Positions 35,055-45,472 of a stretch of DNA of 64,000 nucleotides are shown here, one piece after another. Every line of letters begins with the position of its first letter. Positions within the stretch are counted from its first letter, which is position 1. The notes below the pieces were generated by a model. The model had not been told where the DNA came from. It saw only the letters and a program-made list of their open reading frames with translations, and ran no database searches. Both the position numbers and the translations under genes were made by a program. This DNA comes from Abelmoschus esculentus. Its lineage: Eukaryota; Streptophyta; Magnoliopsida; Malvales; Malvaceae. The stretch is taken from positions 618,001-682,000 of the forward strand of contig JAUCBN010000024.1 of NCBI GenBank assembly GCA_035048815.1, written 5' to 3'.

Positions 35055-36541
35055 TGCTATTGCTAATTCTTTCAGGCTTTAACTGTGCATTGAATGAATC
35101 AAAGAAACCAAAATAAAAGGAGGGTTTTGTTGGTATGTGAATATGTTTATATATCAGAGAGAGAGAGCAGCCATAGCCAAAAACTCCAAGCAGAAATTAT
35201 TGAGCCATTTAAGTATGGATAAAACCAGCAATCTTATGCCATGTTGCCAAACATGCTTCGGAATGTGCGCTGCAAATATATATATATATGATCTTGTCGA
35301 CCTTATACATAATTTTGCCAAAAAAATCCTACTAGACTGTTAGGTTAATGACAAAAACCATCAAGACCCTTCATGCATGCATATGATATTTTTTTAATTA
35401 TATCGGTGTGATTAAAAGTCAATATATATTTAAATTTTTTTAGTTCTTTTAATAAGATATAAGATATACATGTATGGTGTTCGAATTGGATCATCTAAAT
35501 ATATCACTCTTTATTATTAGGATCACTACATAGGTTTGTATCGGGGGTGTTTAAAATTGGCTCAATAGGTACCATTGGTTCAATAAACTCTTAATTCAAG
35601 TTAAAAATAAAAATAATATTGAAACATAGTTTTAATATAATATTGATATTAAATTTATTGGGTCGTTGCGTACTTATTGGGCCGATTTTAAACACCCTTA
35701 TTTATATGATAGTTAAATATATGAATGCCATCGTGATATTAAAATTCGAACCAATGTAAAATAAAATAACGTTAGTATTTTTAATTTTCATGTCAAAGTT
35801 TTGCGGCCTCTAAGAGCATTAATTTTATTTTCTGCTGATATTTTTCATGTCCATTTTATTCATAGATCTTATTAGGTTAATTTTTTTACCACTGCCTAAA
35901 CACTCATCGATTTTGGTTTTGATTTAATTTTAAATACATACTTGTTTAAACTATTACAACGATAAAGTCGAAGATTATAAGAAGGTTTTAATAAAATGTA
36001 TCGTTAGATTCTTTAAATAAGATCACGAGTTTAAATCATATTTTTATAATTGTATGAAAAAATTAGATTGGAATGGTCGTTTCACATTAAGTCTTTAAAA
36101 ATTTTGATTTGAATTAATCAATTAATAAATTAATTACCGATAATTAAGAAAAACGTAAGAAGGCAACTAGTTGAGATATATGAAACAATCTTAGTTAACA
36201 TGTCTTAAAGTAGTGTGTTATGTTTACTTAGATTTTAATGTGAGTATTTAAATAATGCTAAAATGCTACGAGAAAAGCAAGAAAGCTTAGAAAAGCATTT
36301 GGTTTCGATTGCAAGGAGATTATGAGTTAAAAACTGTTAAATTTGAGAATCTAAAAGTAAAATTCCTATAGGCTATACCAGCTTAAAACTGTGTCGTATA
36401 GCACTCCATCAAGCTAAACCGAGAAATACATCGAATGCTAGACCGTAGTCTTGGGCTTGGCTACCAATCAAACTGTCACACTCCACATCCCAGAGAGGGC
36501 ATATTAAGCAAGAAACATTAACAAGACAGATTCTTCCTTTC
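35055..36541. other. Intergenic DNA with a small hAT-like element
   Basis: No coding region is supported. It contains the element at 35544-35698 and a short TA microsatellite near 35277-35289. Confidence 0.5.
35544..35698. mobile_element. Small hAT-like MITE
   Basis: The left end GGGTGTTTAAAATTGGCTCA matches the reverse-complemented right end GGGTGTTTAAAATCGGCCCA, and homology continues into AATAGGTAC / AATAAGTAC. The GGGTGTTTAAA-type end is common in plant non-autonomous hAT elements. Length is about 155 bp. Confidence 0.7.
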
Positions 36542-39500
36542 TCAGTAGTACCTGCTTCGGTCTCGGTCTCGGTTTTTATCCCGTCCATAATCTCTCTCTC
36601 GGTCATAATCATAATCACGGCTTCGATCCTTTCCCCTATCCCTCTCTCTGCTCCGACTACGGCGTCTTTCCCTATCTTCACGGTCTCTATTCTTGATACT
36701 TTCTCTATCATCCCTTTCGCCTCCTCTATCTCTGCTTCTTTCTCTTCCATCCCTGTCAACCACACCTGCGGGGTACCATTTCTATTAGAACATGTTAATA
36801 CTCCGAAACATCAATACAGAGCAGAATATCTAAGGAAATACCTTGTTATACATACATAGGGCTGTAAATGAGACGAGACAGATCGCGAATTACTCTAGCT
36901 CGACTCGGTCAAAACTCGGCTCGAACTTGAACTCGACCCGAATTCTTGACGAGCCGAACTACATGATACCCGACTCGAAAAACTCAGGAGCTACTCAAAA
37001 ACATAAATATAGTATCTTTATAATTTAAAATCTAAATTTATAAACCTAAAACCCTAAACATAAGTCATAAACCTTAAATTAAGATACAAAAACCTAAAAT
37101 TAACAAGCTTGAGTTTACATAACATGTGTATCAAAGTTTTTTCTCTATTAGACTTTAAATGAGACTTGAGAGATAAGAGTTACTCGAGTCTAACACGATC
37201 AAACATCGGTCAATACTTGGCTCGATTAGGCTCGAAAAAACTCGAACTCAACTCGAGTTCTTAACGAGTCGAGCCGAGCTCAGATATCTCAGGCTCATTT
37301 AAAATTACTCAAGCTCGAACTCGAAATATTAACAAGTCGAGTCAAGCTTAGCACTACTCGAGCTTGACTCGGCTCGTTTACACCCCTATACATACGTATA
37401 AAGATATATTTAGGTATAGTATACTTCGCTCATGTAATCTTTTTCAACCTAAATATAGCAACTCTTTTTTAACCTTTTTTTGAATAACCAATGGTATCCA
37501 ACCTATTGGCCGACTAATCCGGATAGGGTATTGCAGGGCCATTATGGAATGAACCACTGAATCCAATTTGTTCCATTCATATCGTCAATATTCGAACCCA
37601 GGATGTTGTTTAAGGGACTGATACCACTAAACCAACCTTATAATCTTTTTCTAATCATTACCCAGTGAAAACACTGTTCCTTTTTTAAGTTTGTTCAGTT
37701 AATTAAATAACCTTGACAATTATGACAATCATCATCTAAAAACAACGCATCCCCATATGATATAGTTGTTAACATAACGAACACAATACCTAGTCCCTCA
37801 ACTTCCCAACCAGCACGGCCTGAACCTGGTAGCACTCGAGCAGCTTCAGCTTGTTGTGTTTTTGCTCGGAACTTTTTCTTGAGATTGCCAAATTCATCAT
37901 ACATCTCACCATCATCCTGAGATCAACACGTAATTGCCATTAAATTATGATATGTAACAAACTAAGCTTCAAGTAATGATAGTGGAGAGAAATTTTACTT
38001 CTGCCTCACGTCGACGTCTCCTTGTTTCCTCTATCTCTTCTTCATCAAGTTCTTTGTAACCACCAGCACGTCCTCCTCTGTTAAGAACAGGTTTAAAACA
38101 AATGTAAGAAGCTTGCTCGTAGCAGTAAAAATCAAAGGAAAAAGGTGTGAAGGCAAAGTAAAACTGCATGAAATGACATGACATAAACAACTTATTAGCA
38201 TTTCACTCCACCTATGAAAAGTATATTAAACAAGTCAAATCAACTGGATGGAGTGATTCAAAGGAATAGAAAAGAACGCAGAAGAGGAAATGAAACCAAT
38301 GCTGTAATAAAGTTAGTTAACAAGAAGAAGAATACTGTGAAAGGACATAACAAGAATGTCTATGCAGTAACTGCACTTAAACCAGAACATCAGTAAAGAA
38401 TCAGGTAAAACTGTTTACAAGGAGCAATGTGTTGAGGAATGGATGCAATTCAGATAATATGAGGAAATTATTTTTCTTTTCACTTTGCTCTCCAATGTAG
38501 TGAATGTTTAAGTAACTAAATTTAGGAATCTTCTTGCTCCACGTCATGATCATAGCCTCTTGCACTACAGATTCTAACAAGTTCAAATAACAGAAATGGG
38601 TAGCTAAGGGGAAGATGATGGAACAAACTTTAGGAAGTTGGATACAGTGGTACTACAAATTCTAGCATACACGCAGTTGTGTGTCCTCTAATCATGAATA
38701 AAATCTGTTAACCATGAAAGAGATTGAGTATAAGAAAATACATGAATTATCTTCTGCAATGGATTTTTCTTTTACTTTCCACCTCCTTCCAATAAAGGGA
38801 ACGTGGTACAAGTTTATTTTGAAATAAGGGTCTGTAAGCAAAGGTAAATGCATCTGAAAGAAAGCATGTTTCATTCATACATGAATTGTTTATGTCACTA
38901 CCGTCAATGAAACATGGTTCTCAGCTTTCCCACTAGAACTCAGAGAAAGACGAAAGATACCAAACTGAAATATTATTTGGAAATAAAGTGGAGGAAAACT
39001 GTAGCAATGCCCATCCAAAACCAAAAGGTAAAACAGAGAGAGAGAGAGAGAGAGAACTTGTAATGTTAAAGGAAAATGATTTCTTCATGCATGAATTAAA
39101 GGTCAAAACCACCTCAAGCATATTCTTATAATAAGAATGAAATGAAGCAAATAATCAAGCGACACAAAAACAACATAGAAAAGTAAATCAACAATACAAA
39201 GACGAAAGATCAAATTTTCAATGAAAATATCCACAAGACTTTAATTTGTATCTCAGATTAGAATATAGCAAATACTTGTCATATACCTCACATCACCCTC
39301 ATTGTGACCGGGTTTATTAGTGTTGCAAATATTGCATTTCATACGCTTAGCCCAGTTGATGTTACCACACCTGTTAAACAAAAGATCAAAGAACGGATAT
39401 ATATAACACTGCACAAAAGGTGGCATTGCATTTAAATATATAAACATATACACATCTTAAGATTGGAAGAGTTGGAAGTATTAAAATGTTTTAAGCACCA

Positions 39501-40617
39501 CAAAAACAACCACCAGTGGTTCCTAGCCAATTTGCATAGTCCACCAAAATATTAAAGACATCAATTTGGCTTAGCTCCAGTGGCAGGAGAGTGGGCATCT
39601 TAGGGTAGAGATTTTAATTTCAAGCAGTAGTGCTCTCCTTTGTACCAAATAAACAGAAACACGAAAACAAAACAAAAATCTTGACTTCCCTATGATCACA
39701 CAAGGACCAGAATAGAAGAAACTATTTCACTCAAGAATTAGAATCATACATAGGGCAGGGCCAATCATTTGGACCAAAAAGTCCACCAGTAGCAGCAACT
39801 GCTCGGCCATGGCCTCCAGAGTCAGGGGCACCACGACCCCTCCCACGGCCACCAGCCCCTCCACCACTACCAGATGCACCTGTAGGTCGAGCAGTTCCAC
39901 ATCGGTTGCACACACCACGGAATGAAAAATTGACATTGGAACAACTGCAACCAGAAAAATCATGTTGAAGCATGAACATAACAATCAGAGTTCAAGACAA
40001 TTGAAAAAAAGAAGTTATAAAAGAGCAAGAAGAAGCCGCTCACCAATATCACATCACAGACCTTGTATTTGGACAGAGCCAGTCTCCCTCCTGTTGCCAC
40101 ATCTTTCCTGAAGCATCAGCCCGACCTCTACCTCTTCCACCACCCCCATCCATGTCCTTAGCTGCATTGTCCTCCACCCCTCCACCATCAGCAGCCACAA
40201 TTTGAAGATCTACACCAGCATTACTACTCTTACTCTCCGCCATAAAAACACCAATTGTGCTCCCATGGAAATCCTTGTCGTTGAACCATTCAACAGCAGC
40301 CAAAGCAGCATGTGGATCCTCATAAGTAACAGTGGCATCACCTTTTGGCTCATTTGTCGCCTTATCTCGGTATAACCATACCTTAGGTCGACCAGTTCGC
40401 TTATCTTTCTATAAAATCACCAAAAACAGAACAATGAGAGACAGATAATACACACATAGCTGCGTACATAGTGTTTCCATCAAAATTTTATCTATACCTT
40501 TAGCAAGCCAATCGTTCCAAAATATTCAGCTAACATAGTTTCATCAGTTCCCTCGGGTAAATTACAAACATAGATGGAACCATTTGTAGGGGCTCCTCTT
40601 CCTAAATTGCTTGCCAT
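36542..40617 (-). CDS. TAF15B: TAF15b-like RNA-binding protein (RRM plus RanBP2 zinc fingers)
   Basis: Seven exons (40617-40498, 40408-40062, 39944-39750, 39370-39287, 38077-37999, 37916-37790, 36765-36542) join in frame to 391 aa. An N-terminal RRM has RNP2 IYICNLPEG and an RNP1-like stretch KGDATVTYEDPHAALAA. Two RanBP2-type zinc fingers follow: WLCPNTSCSNVNFSFRGVCNRC and, split across an intron, WPCPMCGNINWAKRMKCNIC. Gly/Arg-rich linkers, an acidic-basic helix (DEEEIEETRRRRREAE) and an Arg/Asp/Ser-rich tail ending RSRYY complete it. This is the plant FET-like TFIID-associated factor 15b, a nuclear RNA-binding protein implicated in transcription and flowering control. Long introns carry transposon insertions. 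Confidence 0.93.
36858..37387. mobile_element. hAT-like non-autonomous element inside a TAF15b intron
   Basis: The ends AGGGCTGTAAATGAGACGAG and, reverse-complemented, AGGGGTGTAAACGAGCCGAG are followed by many GAGCTCGACTCG-type subterminal motifs on both sides. The 8-mer ATACATAC occurs at 36848-36855 and again at 37388-37395, consistent with a hAT 8-bp target duplication (offset by two bases on the left). Length is about 530 bp and there is no coding capacity. Confidence 0.8.
37456..37639 (-). mobile_element. tRNA-derived SINE-like element in a TAF15b intron
   Basis: Read on the minus strand, it begins with GGTTGGTTTAGTGGTATCAG, an A-box-like sequence, followed some 30 bases later by CTGGGTTCGAATAT, a good B box. 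It ends in an A-rich tail. This is the structure of a pol III SINE of about 180 bp. Confidence 0.6.
39034..39055. repeat. (AG)n microsatellite
   Basis: A run of AG dinucleotides lies in the long intron 4 of the TAF15b gene. Confidence 0.9.
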
Positions 40618-42801
40618 AGTTTCTTCACAATCATCAAAATCCTTCTACAAAGATCTAAACAGAATTAAATGCTTAGCTAAACTTGTAATCATCAATAATA
40701 AAAGAACAAGGGAAAGGGGAATGCTTAATTGATGCTGCATGCCTGCAACGTAGCATTAACAGAAATATTATAGATTACGCTTTAAATTCATTTTATCAGG
40801 GAAAAAAACGTCAAGCTAAATTGAAATTTCGAGAAAAATAAATCAATTAAAATCGCTAAAAGTTAAGATAATCAAGAAACATAAGATCAGGATCAAGATA
40901 TAGATCTAAAACCTACATAATTAATCGAAAGGGGATTTGGTATTCTCACTGGTTGTGGTGCCGCAGGCGGAGACAGAAGATCAAGATTCAAATAGGTAAA
41001 TGGGATGACGGCGGTGATTTTGACGGCAGCAACACCGGTGGTTTCTTTTCTCTTCGTCGTTACGATACAACTTGTAAATGGATAGGGCTTCCTTTTGGTT
41101 TTACGAGTCCTTTTAAGGGGCTTTTAGAACCGAATTAATTTTTAAATTTATTTTGATTAATAAAATATTAAATATTAAATTTATTAATTAAAATTTAAAT
41201 GTTATTTTTTATATGTTATTAATTTTTTAATGATGTTATGACATATCTTGATGATTATATATGATAATTATTCGATTTTAAATTTTATTAGTCGTTCAGT
41301 TTTACCTTTAGATATGAATTTTGACCTCATTTTTATTGTAAAGTGTCTTAAAGTTCATAAATTAGATAAAAATAATATTTTTTTCTCTCAATCAATATCC
41401 TTTGCTCTGATAAAATAATTAATATTTAAATTTTAATGAATAAATTAAATATTTTAAAATTGTAATAATTAAAATAAATTTAAAAATATAAATTAATTAG
41501 TTTTACGAAATTTACACTTAATTAACTGAAGAATAAGATTATAACACAATTCACTTTGTTATATTAGTAAATTTATAATTAGATCATCGTTAAATTCTAA
41601 ATGAAAGTAATTTTTTTTTTTATTTATGTGATCTTTCTTATTATGCTATACTGTTAACATTTATGTGATAACTGCAACACAAATGTCATACTATAATAAA
41701 AATAGATAAAAACTGTCCACCTAAATAGATAAACATATGTAATAAAATATACAAAAAAAATAATTAAAACAACATAGAATTTTATTTAAAATTAAAAATA
41801 TATAAAAGATAATATAATTTATTTAGGTGGTTTGAGTTTGAGTATTATGTATGTACGGTATATGTATGTTATTAGAAGATTAAGAAAAATTAAACAGATA
41901 TTAACTTAAAATCATATCAATATATTTAAAAAATATATAAATCTTTCATCAATTGATTCAATATTCCGATAATAATTTAATTAAAAGTATTAAATAAGTA
42001 ATTTAAATAGATAATTGAATCAAAACAAAATAAAATTTTATTTGAGATTGAAAATAAAGAAAAAAATCAACACCAAGACTATCGTTGAAGATAATACTCT
42101 TGAAGAAAAATAAAAGAGGAAAAAAAATAATGACAAAGGTAAACGCTTTAGTCTTTAGAAGAGATTTTTTTAAAAATTCAATAATTAATTCAAAAATAAG
42201 ATATAATAATTTAATTAAAATATTAAAATAATAATATAAATAATTAATTATTTAAATTAATAAATCAATAAAAAATTAATTTATATTTAATAATTTAATT
42301 TGATTTGATTCGATCAAACAGCGTATATTATGAATTGAGCGATTAGCTGATGGATTCGTTTCTAATCAGGCCGCGGCCGCATCCTAACGATCCAATAAAT
42401 ATCTTCTCCTACGTTGATGACGTGGCAGCCATCGGGGGGCAGATTTAGTTCAGATTTTTTTTCTTTTCATTTTACTTTGATTTTTGATACGTGCTTGTCA
42501 CCACTCTTCAACTTTTGCCGCCCCATTTCTTACTAAATTACCAAACCACCACTATCCTTTAGGTAGATATTTAAAAAGCAAATTCGAGATTAACTTATTG
42601 AAGGGTGGTTAAAACTTAAAACTTGTCTCAAATACATGGTTGAAGTGAGAATATGCAATGGTGGCAAGTTTGCAAATATGGTATAAAAAGAAGGGCATTT
42701 TGGAAAAGGGAAATTCAACGCATAAATATCTTCCTTCAACAAAACAAAAATCTTGAAGAAGAGAAAGCTCACACCTCCCGGCTCCCATAGAAACAGAAAA
42801 A
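40618..42801. other. AT-rich DNA between divergent TAF15b and the FKF1 relic
   Basis: The first 350 bases probably include the TAF15b 5' UTR and promoter. I see no supported gene in the rest, which is dominated by A/T runs. A TAACCTTTAGGTAG-to-GCTCCCATAG stretch just before 42.8 kb is the likely ancestral FKF1 leader. Confidence 0.4.
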
Positions 42802-43788
42802 ATGAAGAAAATGTCTAAAGGAGAACTGATGCATAGCAGTGGAAAACGGCAACGATTTGCAAAAGACGAAGATGTAAAACGACAAGAATTGAAAGAAGAA
42901 GAAGAAGAAGAGAGTCAGCTTCCTATGAAACCAGGTCTATTATATTACCCGACAACTCCGACTTCTTTCGTTGTTTCCGATGCTTTGGAGCCCGGTTTCC
43001 CTATTATTTATGTCAACAAAGTCTTCGAGGTTTTCACCGGTTACCGAGCCGACGAAGTCCTTGGTAGGAACTGGTAAGATTTCTTTTAGTTCATTTCCCG
43101 TTTTCTTTTATAATATTTGTTGCTGATTTGAGGAGTAAATTTAGGGGAAATTTGATGATTTATAGTAATTTGAAACAAGATCAAAAACAAGTTATAAGTG
43201 CTTGTTTATTGGAGTCATGCTGCTCATTTGATGGCGGGAAGGTGATAAATAGGAAATTTACATTTATTTCTTGTAAGTAGTCAAATGTGAAAGTGACGGG
43301 AGTTCAAAGTAATTCTTAATGAAATTATAAGCCTATATACTAGTATATTCTTAATGACTGTTTTGGATAATTTGTATCTAGGAATTATAAGTGACTGTAT
43401 CTTTAGGATCCCACCTTTGTCTGGAGGGAATGACAATTTGAACATATACAGAGCCACCGGCCACGGCACTTGTTCTTGGATTTAATTAATAGAAAGAATA
43501 AAGGTAGCTGGGAGTTGCAGTTTGGATCTTTTGGTGGGAGGATAATTATATTTGGTGGTTCTATTGCCGGGTTGCACTCTCCTTCTCAGCTCTTTCTCCT
43601 GGATCCTTTGGAGGATAAACCATCATGGAGGACACTCAATGTTCCCGGGCAACCACCAAAATTTGCTTGGGGTCATAGTACATGCGTCGTCGAGGGACTA
43701 GGGTTTTCGTATTGGGCGGACACACAGGTGAGGAGTGGATACTCAACGAGTTGCACGAGTTGTGTTTAGCAAGCAGGCAGGACTCAGA
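42802..43788 (+). pseudogene. FKF1: FKF1 (ADAGIO3) relic with central deletion
   Basis: Exon 1 (42802-43073) encodes a basic/acidic N-terminus and the start of the LOV domain: PTTPTSFVVSDALEPGFPII, YVNKVFEVFTGYRADEVLGRN. It ends at the expected donor, splitting the Cys codon. After an intron-like stretch, remnants follow: a DPTFVWRE-like scrap near 43409, then the last Kelch repeats (IIIFGGSIAGLHSPSQLFLL, DKPSWRTLNVPGQPPKFAWG, HSTCVV). Beyond a one-base frameshift near 43693 the reading GEEWILNELHELCLAS is recoverable in another frame. Most of LOV, the whole F-box and most Kelch repeats are absent. FKF1 is a blue-light F-box receptor controlling photoperiodic flowering; this copy cannot make it. 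Confidence 0.85.
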
Positions 43789-43799
43789 CTCGTGATTCA

Positions 43800-44802
43800 C
43801 AACCGTACTCGTCGCCATGGTTGTAAGAATTTTTTTCTTATACTCGCGGGTTGAGGTAGTTTCTTCCATATTGTTAAATCTTATTTTTGACTTGTATTAT
43901 CTGATGCATTGCATTGTGTTTTAGTTCGGTTTCCGTCATTGTATATAAATTTCATTTCATGGAGTCAGCTCTGGTTGTACAATGTAAAACATAAATCAGT
44001 ACTTGTTCGCTGTTTGTGGCCACGCTGCATGTTGTTTATGACGCATTTTGAGCTCATATCAAAATGCCAAGGACTCGGTTGTGAAAATGTTGGATTTATT
44101 TCTGCATTACTTTTTAAAAAAAAAAAATAAGAGATTTTTTAGATACAAATCGTCTACCTCTTAATAGTATTTTTATTTTAAATTAGTGGATTTAAGAATT
44201 GTGGTTAGAATTTAAAAAATTACGGATATAATATATTTTTCAGGGGGTATGGTTTAAGATTTAGGAGGTAGAAAATTAAGATTAGGGTTTAAATTTTATA
44301 TTTTAAAGATTTTTTTAGTAAAAGACATGATAGAAAACACAATTAAGAAAAAGATTTTTACTCGGATTATTTAACCCATTCTTAATCATTTGCATTAGTG
44401 CTCGATTGGTACATTATTATTATATTAAATTATAACTTGATAATGCATATGCAGCTCGAATACTGTCCAATTTTTCGATTTATTTAAGTCTCATCAAACG
44501 AGGAACAAACATGGTAGCATGTGATACGTTGGCTTGAAGCACATCAAACGAGAAATGGAGTCGCAAAACTTTGAACATCAGCATCCCTTACTTTAAATGA
44601 AAGGGTAAATAACATGTTAAGTATTTCAGATTTTATTTTTATTCAATTTAGTCCCTTAAAATTTCCATGAAAGATATACTTGCAAATGAAGGTTCTCTTT
44701 GGATCGCTTGGATCGAAGCTATGTTCTTAAACTTACAAATCAATCATTTATTCAAAATAATAAAAAGAACCAATAATAAATTATAAATCTTATATGTTTC
44801 AT
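43800..44802. other. Intergenic DNA, nothing recognised
   Basis: AT-rich sequence downstream of the FKF1 relic. Open frames here are short and of unremarkable composition. Confidence 0.4.
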
Positions 44803-45343
44803 CATGATATTTCGAATAGAGTCTCTCCACTTGAAAGATCACTTAATACTAAGTGGCAAGCACTTAGAACAAAGAGACCATCGTGCTTAAAACACCAATG
44901 CTCCTTCATGAACGTAACACAAAAAAATTGTCGTGGAATCTTAAGAAATAAAAAAAAAAATTTCATCACATGCATTTCCATGTGCATGATATTTCAAATA
45001 GAGTCTCTCCACTTGAGAGATCACTTAATACCAAGTGACAAGCTCCTAGAACAAAGATACCATCGTGTTTAGAACACCAATGCTCCTTCATGAACGTAAC
45101 ACAAAAAAATTATGAAATCTTAAGAAATAATAAAAAATTTCAGCACATGTATTTTCATGTGCATAATATTTCGAATAGAGACTCTTGATCACTTGAGAGA
45201 CCACTTAATACTAAGTGACAAGTTCCTAAAGCAAAGATACCATCGTGTTTAGAACACCAATGCTCTTTCATTAACGTAACACAAAAAAGTTGTCGTGGAA
45301 TCTTAAGAAATAATAAAAAATTTCTGCACATGCATTTCCATGT
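44803..45343. repeat. Three tandem copies of a ~180-bp repeat upstream of the DC1 gene
   Basis: Copies begin with CATGATATTTCGAATAGAGT at about 44803, 44986 and 45162. Each carries CACTTAATACTAAGTGACAA, CATCGTGTTTAGAACACCAA, CTCCTTCATGAACGTAACAC and AATCTTAAGAAATAA blocks. Periods are about 183 and 176 bp. The array ends some 130 bases before the DC1 start codon, so it overlaps the likely promoter. Confidence 0.9.
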
Positions 45344-45406
45344 CTAAGTAACCAGCCTCTGACCTCCATTCCTTCAATTTCATATCCTTTTTCATTCAGA
45401 ATTAGA

Positions 45407-45421
45407 TCTCTCTCTCTCTCT
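45407..45421 (+). repeat. CT-rich leader microsatellite
   Basis: A TC dinucleotide run sits about 50 bases before the DC1 start codon. CT-rich tracts are frequent in plant 5' UTRs. Confidence 0.7.
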
Positions 45422-45472
45422 TTATTTTTCCATATCATATTTCTGCTATCAGGCGGACCAAGAGAGGAGAAA

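Noticed and set aside
39567..39640. Third tRNA-like SINE head in a TAF15b intron
   Set aside because: The A-box-like TTAGCTCCAGTGG is present but the B box is too degenerate to support a call.
39727..39984. Alternative frame over the TAF15b Gly-rich exon
   Set aside because: The overlapping frame that contains the zinc-finger cysteines is the real one.
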